A DNA stretch of 64,000 nucleotides from Uloborus plumipes (taxonomy: Eukaryota; Arthropoda; Arachnida; Araneae; Uloboridae), in assembly GCA_038373865.1 (NCBI GenBank), contig JAXGGA010000077.1, positions 62,001 through 126,000 of the forward strand, given 5' to 3'. Both the position numbers and the translations under genes were made by a program. Positions within the stretch are counted from its first letter, which is position 1; every line of letters starts with the position of its first letter. The notes under the pieces are model-generated. The model searched no databases. It was not told where the DNA came from and saw only the letters and a list, made by a program, of their open reading frames with translations. This document shows positions 24,101 to 36,300 of the stretch, one piece after another.

Positions 24101-27100
24101 CTCGTCACTTTCCTCGCGGCCTTCATCTTCAACATCCTCTTCCTTCTTCTTGTCTTTGTTTTTCTTTACAGGCTTCTTAGCAGTATCTTCATCATCTCCA
24201 TCTTCATTTCCCTCAGAGTCACTAGAATCTCTAGCCCAGTCATCCATGTCAGTAATTTTCTAAACAAAATATTAATTTTTTAACAACTTTGAAAATTTCA
24301 TCATAAATAAAGTCTTTACATGTACAATATTGTACATTAAAAAAATATATTTTAAACATTTCCTTATTTTTAAATACATATCATCTTTTTGAAAAGTTTC
24401 TGCATTTTTTAACTTTTATCCATTATTATTAGTTTTTAATTTTAAGTATCACTAAATTTAATTCTTCAGATTCCAATTTAAAAAGAAAATAATTTCATGA
24501 AAAATTTACTGCTATCGTTGAATAGCACAGCAACAATCTTAGTTAAGGATTTTCCTTTAAATACCTGTCAGAACAGTTCAGTTTTTTTTTTTTTTTTTTA
24601 AGGTTAAAAATGGAAGTACATTTATTTAACTTTTTGAACTTTAAAAGTGATAGAATAAAATTACTTTCCTATAGATACGTTTTACTTCAAATTAAAATTA
24701 AATGTTTATATTTTCAATAATATCAATTTTCACTAGAGCCAACTTTCGGTTGTTTCCAAGGAAGAAAGGGGAGCAGGTGCGACAGGTGTCAGTTAACCTG
24801 TAGATTGAATCAATGGCCCCTCAGAAACGTCAAAAAACTACTGCTTTAAACCAAGTTAGGCAAACAGTTTTGAAGACCTGTAAGATAATACGAACATAAA
24901 GCACAAAAGCACTTACAAATTCCTTGGGCTGCTTTTTAGTTTTCTTTTTGTTACTTTTCTGCTCCCCATCTGCTTCATCATCGTCAGGAGCTTCTTTCTG
25001 TAATCGTTTCCGGACCATGATGGTAAAATAATTTAATACTTTGTCTCTTCTGCAATGCAATAAAATGAGTAACATGCATTATAGATTTGTTGCTTTTAAA
25101 TTCATCAGGAGCAAGTAATTAGTATTTTTTACTTGTTTAGACATACATAAATAAAATTCAAGCAGACACATATCAAAATGAAAAAAAAAAAAAACTAGTT
25201 TTAAAAGAACGAAAATATTATTTGACATCATTTAAGTTAAATTAACTTGTTTAGTTATATTTACAGTGAAATTTAAATTAAACCAAACACAAACACAACA
25301 TAACATCCATTTCAGTGAAATAAATTTTTAGTCACAATGTAATAGCCATATAATATTTGTGGTTCTAAGAAGTTTGTTAATTTATAGCAGAGTTTCCACT
25401 ATGTCGCATTTTTCACAAAATGCAAAAGCAGTATCTAAATTGCAAAAATAAAGCAAGACCCTTCTTTGTTACATTATAATAACAAAACACAATGCACAAT
25501 CCGAGAGAGGAAACGAGTATAGCGATATCAAACTCTTACTATAAATTGTACCCAATATGTATAAAATGCTAATTATACTCAACAGTATATTCTCTTCATG
25601 AGTATTTTGTCCCCAATAAATGCATTATTAGTATTTTAAAAACTTTTGTTCTTTCAATATGAATTACAATATAAATTTTTCACTTCAAATTTAAAAAATA
25701 TAAATTTTTAACTATGAATTTATTTTTTATAGATGAAAGCTAAATTCAAAATGCAGCCATGACAACAGGAGATGAAACACATATAGTAGGTTAGAAAGAT
25801 ATATAAACATATTCGCTATTTATTAGTAAACATATTCGCTATTACCTTTGACATTTTAGCATTTTGCTAAAGCTTTTTCTTTAATTTTAGCTTTTTTGCT
25901 AAAGAACTCCAAAGCTCAGCTTCTACCATGATTTATAGGTTTTTTGAGTGCAAAAGACAAATGTTATAAAGATTCCAAGAATGCAGAAATTGTTTGTAAC
26001 ATTAAAATTTGTTAAAACTAATTTTCTTACATCTTATAAGATTAATAAAAATCAAATGACTGTCGACTGAATTCATTTAAGTCTAACCACTGAATTCTAC
26101 GGCTGATTACTGGTGGAATGTGCTCATAAAAACATTTTTGCTCTCTTTGCTCCTATGAGCGGATTTCTGCCTCCAGCCCGGTTACTTCTTATTCCAGGCT
26201 GACAAGTACCAACAAGCTAAAAACTAGTCCTTGGTTGGAATAACATTGGACGAAATAATTTGAATGGCAGTGTATTGCACATACAGTAGCGTAGCTTAGG
26301 GACCCAGCGCCCGTGGCGAACTTGAAAAATTGCGCCCCCCTAGAGGTCGCTCTGATAGGAGGTCATTGTGACCTCCCAAAATGTCTTTACTCCAAAAATT
26401 TTGATTGATTTATTCGAAAAATTTGCAGATAATGTTGCAATCATGTTTTTTTTCTTTTTTTTTTCTTTCAGCATTTTTAATGATGCTCAGTGTTCCCCCT
26501 CTTGTTATGTTATGTATTAAAACTTTATTTTTTTCAAGCTTTTTGTTTAAATTGAGAATTTTTGCCTTTCCAATAATTTTAGTTTTTGGCGTTCTTACCT
26601 TCTCCAGATCCCATATAGCTAAATTCTATTCTGTCAAATAGATTTAAGATAACATCAGTGTATCCAACCGAAATCTACCAAAGCAAAGTTGCACATTTTG
26701 TATGGTTTGTCCTGTAGCGCGGGGGCGCAGTTTGCGCGGCTCGGGGTGTCTATCAAATTTTCATTTTTTAGTCTGTTTGGACTCGACAAAAAAAAAAAAA
26801 ATTAATCGGCCAAAATGCCGCCCCCCTGGCTGCTGCGCCCGTGGCAAGAGCCACTCCTGCCAACCCCTAGCTATGCCACTGTGCACATGTTAAGCATAAC
26901 TTGATTTTATAAATGAAGTGTTCTTATTTCTGAAACATTTTAGTAGAGTACAATTAGGAAAGATTAGAATTCAGTTTTACAAAGTTTTTTCTTTTTAATT
27001 CTTTTTTTTTTCTTTTTGTACTAATACAGAAATTTATACAATACAAGCACTACAATAAAACTCGACAAACAATCTCTAAAAAGGCCTATTACTGCTTTTA

Positions 27101-30100
27101 TTTCACTTAAAATACATTTTTTCTCAGTTTATTTGTTTTTATTTTCCTGTTCAAGGATTCTATTGCATCAATCTCCAAATAATTTAATTAAAACTATACT
27201 CTTGTGTTAAACTGATCAGGATTTTTTTATTTAATTACTGAGAAATATTGGCATTATTAAAAACATAATCAGTAAAAATCAAAGTGAAGAATTTATACGC
27301 TTTCAAAAAAAGGTCCCATAAAAGACAAACATAAAAAAAAAAATTCTTCCAAAAAGCAAAAAATGAGCAAAGTCCCTTAACATAAAAATGTGTTACAGTA
27401 GCTACTGTATTTTTGGGGAGATAAGCTGCACCATCGTATACACCGCGCTTCATGAAATTCCTGAGAAAAAAATGTGTTTTATCAGATACGCCGCATCAGC
27501 GTATAATAAGCTGCATAAAACTTCCTTAAAAATTTAATTTGCAAGAACCTATTCTCTCAGCCTCTCAGCTGCTGCAACAGGTGATTTTTTTTAAATTTGT
27601 TTTTCCTTTGGATTCATTCATTAGACATGTTAGTTATTGTTGATGCTTTTTTCTCTTATTTTATTACGCCTCCTTATCAGATCTATGACAATAAAATAAT
27701 GTCTGAATAAGCAGAAATGCTTTCACCCTTTTGGAAATAGAACTGTTCAACCGTGTTTCAGTTGTGGTTTTAGATGTAGGACTCAAATTTGCTTTGTTTT
27801 AGGCAATAAATAAGCATAACATATACTTAAAAAGACAAAAGAGAAAAAAAAACTTTTACATTGTATAAGCCGCAGGAGTTAAAATTCAGTTTTTAAACAT
27901 GTATAAGACGCCGCTTATCTACCTGAAAATATGGTACTTAAAAAAATATATTAAAAAAGAGAAAAAAAGTTTATATCCTGGCATACAATAAATATTTCAT
28001 GCTATAATCTATATGAGGATATATTTCTGGAAATGAATAAACAAATAAAAAAACATATTTACTGTTTTCTCTCAGTTTCATAATTTGCATCTTTCATGAA
28101 ACACTTCACGCTTTCAATCACATAATAATTTGAGGCAATTATATTTTTGTGCAGCAAGATTTGTTCTTATTTAATGCCAATTCTTAGACAACTTAACTCA
28201 CCTTCCAAACTCCTCTTCAGCTTCTTCAGCGCTCAGTGCTTTGTAACGCTGAATAGGAGTAAAATTGTACCACTCTTCAACAGGATATGCTTCAAAAGTG
28301 CCATCTGCTGCCTGAGTAAAAACATAGTAAGATGCATTTTCAGTCACTCCTCCTTCACGAATCCCTTTATATCTGTAATAGCACACAAATGCTTGCATAA
28401 CGACTCTTAATTGGCAAAAAAGAATTCAGCATACACAAGTGATTTAAAGCTTTTTTTTTTCTTTTTTTGTAGAGCAAGCATTCTTTCATTCGGTTAATCA
28501 TAATTAATCGCTCTATAATGCAAGATTTTCTTCTATATTTAGGGTTGCCATAATTTAAGCCACATCCAGACAACTTTATCCTGAGAAGGGGGGGGGGGGG
28601 TGGGAGGATGTTTCATAAACTGAGAATGAGAAAATATTCTTTCAATTCAAATATAATTTTGAAAATATTAGAATATTTAAATGAATCATTATTCCTTTAT
28701 GCAGAAACAAATTATGAGACATATTTTTTGCTTTGAAAAAAAAAAAATTTTTTTTACTACTTCAAAACATATATGCTTTAAATTGTTTTCACTTAATTCC
28801 CTTGACAATTAAACCATTTATTTACTGCATGATAGATGGGGATTAGCAAACATTATAAAAACAATTAGTATCAATGAATATAAAACTTGAAGAAAATGGT
28901 TACCTTAGTGCAAGTTATAAATTGCAAATTTTTTAATCCAACATTTTTTAGCACTAATAAGCAGGGATACTGCAGACACATGTTTTGGCGTTACAAGGAA
29001 ACCCCTTTTTCAATGAGAAAAATTGGGAGCTTATGGATGCACAGAAACGTACGTGTAAGGATGCAAGACAACGCCGAAACACGTGTCTGCAGTATCCCTG
29101 CTTATTAGTGCTAAAAACATTGGATTAAAAAATTTGTAATATAAAACTTATTAACTGACTTATTTCTCCAATAGGCATTTCCCCATATTTTGTGTTCTAA
29201 TGCAAGCAACCCGTTTATTTTTCTTTCATTGTTTAAGAACAATACCCCTTCCCACAGTATTACTTAAAAAAACCAAAAGCAAGCACTGTAACAGGAAAAT
29301 TATCTTTGAATACCTAGAAAACAAAATTTTCAGTGAAAATCCAACTGTTTTCAGTTTTGAATTAAAATATGTAAGAATTAATTCATAAAAACATGCTTAT
29401 ATACACAAAAACCATTTTAACTGCTTTAATTTTTTTAACATTCTGTAGGAAGGAAATACATTTTAACACACTTATAGTTGAAATTTTTTTGCAAAAAGAG
29501 GAATAATTTTTGCCTTTGATAAGTGATAAGCATTCCATTCTCCTCAACAGGTAAAGACTGAAGAATCTGAAACATTTTACTGTTTTTAAAAGGGAGGGGA
29601 TAAAAACTTTATAAAGAAAGAAAACCAAAAAAAAAAAAAAAGGAATTCCAAAAATGATCGGACATGTACATTGTACAATGTTCATACTTTTAAGTGAAAA
29701 TATTCCGTTTTGTGAGCTTGGTCATTTTACTGCAGGAATTTTTTCTGAGATTCTAATGGTTGAAACATCCTTTTTATTGGAGAATTTCTTTGTCTTGTTA
29801 AAAATTAGTGAGATATTTCTTTCATTCAGAAGAATGTACCAAACCCAGAACTCTCCCAAACGAATAGGGAGAGTGGTTGCTAAGCGAATGATAATTAATT
29901 TTGTTGAAGTTACAATTGACAGTAATACATAAGAATAGTAAAAAGGGTTAAAATACTTTCTTCCTCCTTTTCCTCCAAGCTTTAAAATCCAAGGTTGATC
30001 ATCAGGATTATATTTCTTTGAAATAATCCCATACTTTTTCCGTCGAGATTCTTCTCTCTGTTCTCTACCAAATTCACTACCAGCTCCATACTTTGGCAAG

Positions 30101-32763
30101 TCTTCCTCTGATTTAAACTCTTTTAGATTGTTTTCTCGCTCCATTTTTACCTAAAAATAAGTTAATTTCAATAATTGAAATTCAACTGGAGAAAGGTTGA
30201 TCATATGAATACATGTTGGATGTTTTAAAACAGTACTTAGTACCTATGAATTTGAAAATACTATAAGCTTCTGAAAGTGAAAAACATAAACATATCTTGT
30301 ACAAAAGCTTCAAAAAATTGAAATATACTTATTCATTTGATTGTTTTTTTTTTTTCTTTTTGAACAAATTAGATACACTGAGCAAAATCTAGCTCCCAAG
30401 GAAAGTTCAAACTTTCCTTGGGGATATAGACGTACTGAAGATAGCCTATGGGAGACTTATTGATGTGGTTCTAAAGGATATGATTATTTTTCTAGTGCAA
30501 TTCTGTTAAAAATATTATTTTTAGAAGGTTGTTTGGATGTTCTTACATGAATCTGATGTTTTAGTGCAATTTTTTATAAACATAAAAGTATGCATAAAGT
30601 AATCTATTAAAAATGTGATTATTACAAGACTATCTTCAGCTGTTTGAAGACAAGGTCATAGAAACAAATGCTCATGTTCAAACAAGTTGTAAGGTTTAAA
30701 TTTGTTAAAAAAAATGCTAGTGTAAGGTATTTAAAAATTAAAACATAAAATTATAAGTATAACTGAATTTGGCAACACCTTCTGATTAATAAAACTTTTT
30801 AGTAAATAGTTTAAATTTTCTTCTTTTAAACATTTCATTAGAACATGCAATATTAATACACAATGAGTCAATGACTTGAAACTTGCGACATTTTCTTCTC
30901 AATTTTAAAAAAATTATGAAATAGTTCAGGTACCATAAGGTGACAAAAGTCATGGATTTTTTCCAATACTTTGTCAGACCTCCTTATGCATGCCGATAGT
31001 TCAACATGGCATGGACCAGGGGTGATTGTGAGTTCATAAAATAATACCTGAAAGTTTTAAAGAGAAAATGTTTGTGTGGGGCGGGGGATGTTTTTTCTTT
31101 TTTTTTAAATCAAGGCCCCTATCACTTAAGCACACCTAATTTTATAATTATACACACATAGTAATTAATTTCCTTTCATAAACAAACACATTTAAATTAG
31201 AGCCTCTATTTTTAACTGTTTGACATTTTGATTTTCATAAAAGACACAGAATTTTACTCAAGAATTTTAAAATTATGGTTTTTTAATAAATAAAAATATA
31301 TTTCATTTATTTATCTCCTAACTAAAGGTAATAAACATCAAAAATGAGAAAAACTCTATTCTCATATTGGATGCAAATCGATTGCATTTTTAAATGAAGG
31401 CATCAAAATTAAAAAAGGGGCAAATAAAATAATGAAGGCATCAAAATTAAAAAAGGGGCAAATAAAATAATTCATAAGTAAAAAAATAGAATGGCATCTG
31501 AACATTTCTATTTGATGAATATTATTAATAATTATCGGAAAAATCATCGAAACTTCGAAAAAGAAAAAAAAATCCGGAGGTGGGAAGATAAAAGCATAAT
31601 TAAAAATACTTTATTTCCGGTATTTTCGAATAAGAAAATACCAGAATCGATCATGAAAATACCGGAAATCTGGTAAAATACTGGAAAACAATCACCCCTG
31701 CATGGACTCAGTAAGTCATTAGAAGACCTTGCAGAGATATTGCTTCTATAGATGTCCTTAATTATATAAGTGTTACCAGTGAAATATTTTGTGCACAAAT
31801 AGACCGCTGAATGTTGGCCTGCAAAAGCAAATAATTAGTTTTTTTTTTTTTTTCTTAATGCAACATACTTTTTCCCCTAGCAGAAATTTCTGAGAATTTT
31901 CGTTCGCCAATACTTTAGGAAAATCTGAAATATTTCGCCAAGTGTTTTCGATTTTATTGCATTTGGGGAGTGCTTAGTGTGTCCCCTGCCCTCTGTAATA
32001 TAGTTTCTCACGGGAGTCAAATAATGGTTTTCCACTAATCTTAAAATTCTACCCCATTGAATACACAGCCGATGCACTACCCATTTATGCATTTTGTATG
32101 CAACATTGCTGTCATTTTTTCATTACTGCCACATGAATTTTTCCACCTCAGTGTATTTAGATCACAAAAACACAATTAATAATTCTGTACATCCAACACT
32201 TGTAAAAATATTTACCGAGGTCCATTTGGCAACATCAATCTTCTGAGAACTATTGAATCTCATCACGTTAAACTTTTTGTTTTTATTCCTAAGGAAAAAT
32301 GGTTGATTATAACTGAGAATATTTCGATGGAAAAACATATCAGATTTCAATATTATTATTTTTTTTCAGGTAAAGAAATTGTAAAATTCAAATCTGGCTT
32401 AAAATTTAAATTATAACCAGGCACTTACTTTGGCATCTTTACAATATATTCCTGTGCAACTTGGCTTGAGCTGCTTGAAGATGCTCCCTGAAAACATATT
32501 AGTATGTGGAAAATTATATACACTACATAAAAATCAATCAGTTTACAATTTGAGACTGAAAATAAAAAAGAAAAGGAAATTTTCCTGTTAAGCACATGTA
32601 AAACTCAAATGATTATATTCACTATTGAAGAAAAGAAAATAGAGTACATCTATGAAGTTAAATTTTAATGGGGTTAAACAAATGACACCACAAAATCGCT
32701 TTTTGTCTCTAATAACTAAAGATTACGAACGTGCTGTTTCGAAGCATTAGAGCTCTCGGCCAT
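18108..32763 (-). CDS. GTF2F1: Transcription initiation factor IIF subunit alpha (RAP74), 12 coding exons
   Basis: Exons in transcript order: 32763-32731 (tentative), 32487-32429, 32288-32216, 30150-29957, 28372-28202, 25049-24917, 24259-24054, 23380-23187, 21591-21515, 20476-20389, 19108-19012, 18315-18108. Phases agree at every junction, giving 510 residues (human 517). Exons 2-5 form the TFIIF dimerisation domain (QEYIVKMPK, KKFNVMRFN, PKYGAGSEFGREQREESRRK, GGVTEN, NFTPIQRY, SAEEAEEEF). Exons 6-10 are the acidic/lysine-rich linker. Exon 12 is the C-terminal winged helix (AIRRYLSRKPMTASDLL to KGKMYLSLK) that in known homologues binds FCP1. Role: with TFIIF beta it recruits RNA polymerase II to promoters and supports elongation. 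Exon 1 (MAESSNASKQH) depends on a weak GTTCGT donor and is the least certain part. Introns hold two hAT elements, a TA element, fold-backs and a split Tc1 remnant. Confidence 0.94.
20687..20714. repeat. (CA)n microsatellite
   Basis: About 13 CA units next to a poly(A) tract in a TFIIF alpha intron. Confidence 0.9.
22157..22743. mobile_element. hAT-type non-autonomous element, 587 bp, complete
   Basis: Termini CAGTGGTTGGAA and TTCCGACCACTG are inverted repeats. The 8-bp target duplication GTATACAC is perfect at 22149-22156 and 22744-22751. Both ends carry arrays of short TAGTTGTAG / GTAGCTAC / GTAGCGCGCTAC motifs, and the middle is AT-rich without coding potential. A second copy ends at 261. 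It lies in a TFIIF alpha intron. Confidence 0.9.
26284..26881. mobile_element. hAT-type non-autonomous element, 598 bp
   Basis: Left end CAGTAGCGTAGCTTAGGG and right end CCCCTAGCTATGCCACTG are imperfect inverted repeats. Flanks TGCACATA (26276-26283) and TGCACATG (26882-26889) match at 7 of 8 positions, as expected for a slightly aged hAT duplication. GCGCCCCCC / GCCGCCCCCC blocks lie inside both ends. No transposase frame. Located in a TFIIF alpha intron. Confidence 0.8.
27405..27934. mobile_element. TA-flanked inverted-repeat element (Tc1/mariner-pogo type), about 530 bp
   Basis: Left end CTGTATTTTTGGGGAGATAA and the reverse complement of the right end (CCATATTTTCAGGTAGATAA) align well. 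Both are followed by AAGC(T/G)GC and a TATACA block. TA dinucleotides flank both sides. ATAAGC(T/C)GCA motifs recur inside. This resembles pogo-like non-autonomous elements known for GTATAAGCCGCA termini. No coding sequence. Confidence 0.6.
28924..29137. repeat. Small fold-back repeat, ~69-bp arms
   Basis: Arms 28924-28992 and 29070-29137 are inverted copies sharing TTAGCACTAATAAGCAGGGA, TACTGCAGACAC and GGCGTT, with few mismatches, around a 77-bp loop. No target duplication was established. It is in the TFIIF alpha intron between exons 4 and 5. Confidence 0.75.
30395..30422. repeat. Short perfect hairpin
   Basis: CCCAAGGAAAGTT and its exact complement form a 13-bp stem around a 2-nt spacer, in a TFIIF alpha intron. 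Function unknown. Confidence 0.7.
30950..31812 (-). pseudogene. Tc1-like transposon remnant (3' end), split by an insertion
   Basis: GGTGACAAAAGTCATGG at about 30950 is a typical arthropod Tc1-like terminus. It is followed by sequence that, read on the minus strand, resembles the extreme C-terminus of such transposases (the SMPRR-like region). The same reading resumes at 31701 after the inserted 684-bp element and fades near 31812. It is decayed, without an open frame. A second remnant of the same kind is at 51420-52680. Confidence 0.6.
31017..31700. mobile_element. CAGGGGTGATTGTG-family element, copy 1 (684 bp)
   Basis: Left terminus CAGGGGTGATTGTG; right terminus CAATCACCCCTG. Flanked by the direct repeat CATGGAC (31010-31016, 31701-31707). 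Subterminal DNA at the right end has the GGTATTTTC / CCGGTATTTT motifs of the family. It is inserted into the Tc1-like remnant. Includes an internal direct repeat of GGCATCAAAATTAAAAAAGG at about 31397 and 31438. No coding sequence. Confidence 0.8.
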
Positions 32764-33365
32764 GTTCCTTCGTTTTTATCAGAGTAAAAGCTAACGTTTT
32801 TAACAAGATATTTCACTCTTTAAAACCTTATAATATTTATGTCATAGCAACACATCCAAGCATCCAACCGAAATCATCCAACAAATCACGAAATCCGGGA
32901 TGAAGCAAAACAAGAATTTGTTATGTTGCCAAAAACGAATTTATTATTATATTCTCTACGCCAAGGCTTCACCTAGTGAAGCCTTGTCCCTTGTCTACGC
33001 AGTAGCAAAGAGATAGACTTAAGAATAAAGATTTAAATAATACAGAGTATAAATTGTTATGCTCTTTCAAATAACTGTTCAGTTTTCAAAATCAAGAGTG
33101 CCTAAATCATCTGAATTATGCCGCATCCTAGAAAATATATTTTAGGATAAATTATCTTTTTTAGCTTTAACCGCAGTTTCTTTTTAAAGATGGCGATTTG
33201 ATATGTAAACAAACATTGAATTTATTTAGATGAATTGATTTTTCTTTTATGAAAATACTCCCTTTTGCATCTTTTTGGGCTTTTTCTTTTAAATGTGCTG
33301 CTTAGGTTCTTATTTTTTTATGAAAATTGCACAATTCTTTGATATTTTTGTATAATTTATAAAGG
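32764..33365. promoter_or_regulatory. Shared 5' region of TFIIF alpha and CLUAP1 (head-to-head)
   Basis: 602 bp separate the proposed start codons. It holds a small stem (AAGGCTTCAC/GTGAAGCCTT at about 32964-32986) and no transposon ends. No TATA box was assigned. This is the only candidate promoter space for both genes unless there are distant non-coding exons. Because TFIIF alpha exon 1 is tentative, the left limit is too. Confidence 0.55.
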
Positions 33366-36300
33366 ATGTCGTTTAAAGATTTGAGATGTAAGTTATTACT
33401 TAAAATAAAAATGTAACTTGTTCGAAATAGTAATTGAATCAAATTAATTTTATGAAAAATATGATTATTGTTCAAAAGTCTTTGCTGTATTTATTGTGCA
33501 TTTAATACCTACAAATAATATTCATAAAATAATTTACAGCATTTACGGAAATGATGAGAGCTTTAGGATACCCGAGGTTAATATCATTAGAAAATTTTCG
33601 ATATCCGAATTTTACTCTAGTTGCAGAAATACTGCAGTGGCTTGTGAAAAGGTAAATATTTTATCTTTAGTTCAGTACTATTTTATTCTTGTAAAAGTTT
33701 TTTTTTTTTTCTTTGGATGTTAATTTGTTGTAACTAATTTTCAGATATGATCCGAATGCTGAACTTCCTGATGACATTGACACTGAGCAGGATCGAGTTA
33801 TATTCGTTAAATCAATTGTACAGTTTATGGTAAGTCTAAATCATATCTCATAACGCCTGCTGCAGAGGAGTGTAAGGGGGTGCACTTGAAAAAAAAATGT
33901 ATTCATTTAGTTTTTTTAATTAAAAAAATGATCGAATAATTGTTTGTTTTATAAATGACTTAAATTAAATTAAGTTTTAAGAAAGGGCAGACTAACAAAA
34001 ATATTAAAGCCTTGCTTCTATCCATGAGCTCTGGCATGGAGGTGCAAGCATGGCTTGTGTGCTCCTTCAAAACTCCTTCGTTTTGGAAATTTGTTTGAAG
34101 GTCACTTCAAACTTCTATATTTTGCAACTAACTCGTTCAAAACTCTTTCATTTTTGGACTGCATGATCTTCCTTTATGATTCATTCAAAACATATCAATT
34201 TTGTCTCTTTTTCCAATGAAAGAAGTGTTATACCTAATATTACATCTCCAAACCTTCCCTCTATCTAGTACTACCAAACAATCCTGAAATTGAGACTTTG
34301 GAATGTTAATTTTGAAAATTACCAGATAAATATTATTTTTCCTGATGGCTTACTGTTGTATTTGAAAGCTTCAATTAATAAAAAAAATCTCAGGGAAAGC
34401 CCCTGGACTACTCCTACCATCATCGAGGATCATATACAATTATGACTTCGGACCCTATCTCTTCTCCTAACATTACCAACCATGACCTATAAACTAGTTT
34501 GTAGGAGGTGCAGGGCATGCTGTACGAGCGTTACTCTCAGAAATCTTTGTTTTACAATTGTAAAAATAAAGCTTTTTTTTTTTTTTTTTCTTTTGGCCAA
34601 GAAACCAAAGAAAAAAAAATCTTGGAGCTGTGGTGTATGCAATGGAAACTAATCAGTTTATACTGCCATACAGGAAGGCATGACCAAAGATAAGTTAAAG
34701 CTGCATTTTAGGGTCTTATATCTCAAAAATTGGGCTGGGCTCAGATCCCCTATGAATGCTCAAAAATAATTTTTATGACCCCCTCTAAAACCACGAGCTT
34801 TAATTATTACTTTATATGTACAAAAGTTGTTAAACTTGATGGTCAAACAGCTCTTATTGGTAATACTAATTACTAATGTATGATGTTATGTTTATAGGTA
34901 ACAAAAGCTTACATAAAGTTAAATGCAAAGAAATTATATATGGCTGATGGATATGCAGTGAAGGAACTCTTAAAAATTACGTCTGTATTATATGAAGCAA
35001 TGAAAACTAAAGTTGAGAATGATTTGGAATCTTTAGATGATGATTCCCCTGGGAATCATAGCTTTGATATTTCAGCCAAAGTAAGGAAAAAAACATCTGC
35101 ATTTTTATATTACTAATTAAGTCATGTAATAATTTGGTGTTGACGTGACAGGTAATGATCAAATTTTAAGACTTCATTAAATTCATCCAATTTATTTTAT
35201 TTAAATATCAGTGTGTGTCTTTTCTACATAAATTAGTGACTGGTGTTTTTTTTTTTTTTTTTTTTTTAATAGCTACAGTGAAAGTTTTCCGCCACAACCA
35301 ACTTCTGTTCCGAGAATATTCTTAAGAGAGGGTCCTTCTGTGCGGTATCAACAGTAGATTGCTTAAATAACATTTTTGAAAAAGATCTGTCACTAGTAAA
35401 GAATACTTAACACTAGATTGCCCAATCAGTCATTTTGACTGCTTTTTAATCTCAATTAGAAAAACAATTATGTATATTAAATGACATAAGTTCTAAGAAC
35501 GTTCTGACCTTTTAAACAACATATGAATGCTTTTATTAATAATTGTAGTTAATTCCCCCCCCCCCCCTCAATTTCCAGTTTAAATATGTGTTATACCTAT
35601 ATACTGCCGTGCTGAGCACAAAAGTCGTATCTGCACTTTTTTACAAAATTGAGTTATCGCCAGCAGGTGGCTCTTTGTGATGTATTTTACCAAAATACAA
35701 AATTATATGGTCATTTGAGAACGGAAAATATAATTGAAAAATTCTGAATAAGTTTCATCTCACTCAAATACATGGTGGCACAAAACTTTAACCCATTTAT
35801 GTTTAACAATTTTTTTTACAATTTTTTTAAATTTTTATCTGCTTAAAACACTTGGAATGGTTTACATACAATTTAGGCTTAAAATAGTTCGCCGTTGCCA
35901 TATTTATTAAGTTATTTAACGTCCTGTTTATGGGATATTTTGCAGATATGTGAGCAGGCCCGGATTCCCCATTAGGCCATTCTAGGCCCTGGCCTAGGGG
36001 CGCAAACTGGAAAGGGCGCATATTGAGGAGGAAAAAAATATTCATAGTTCGTTGATAAATAAATAAATAAACAAAAAAGAAATTAAGAAAAAAAAAAGAA
36101 CGTGGCACGCTAGTATATGGAGAAAAATGGTCAATTAGAACGGATTGCAACCTGCCCCCGAGCCAAGGGCGGATCCAGCTTCTGGTTAAGGAGGGGGTCA
36201 TTTTCGGAAAGGGGGGGTCAAAGTGCAATTTTTGTGCAAAAATGGGGGGTTTTGGCAGTTTTTTCGTAAAATAAGTCCCAAAAATGCAATTTTTTGCTAT

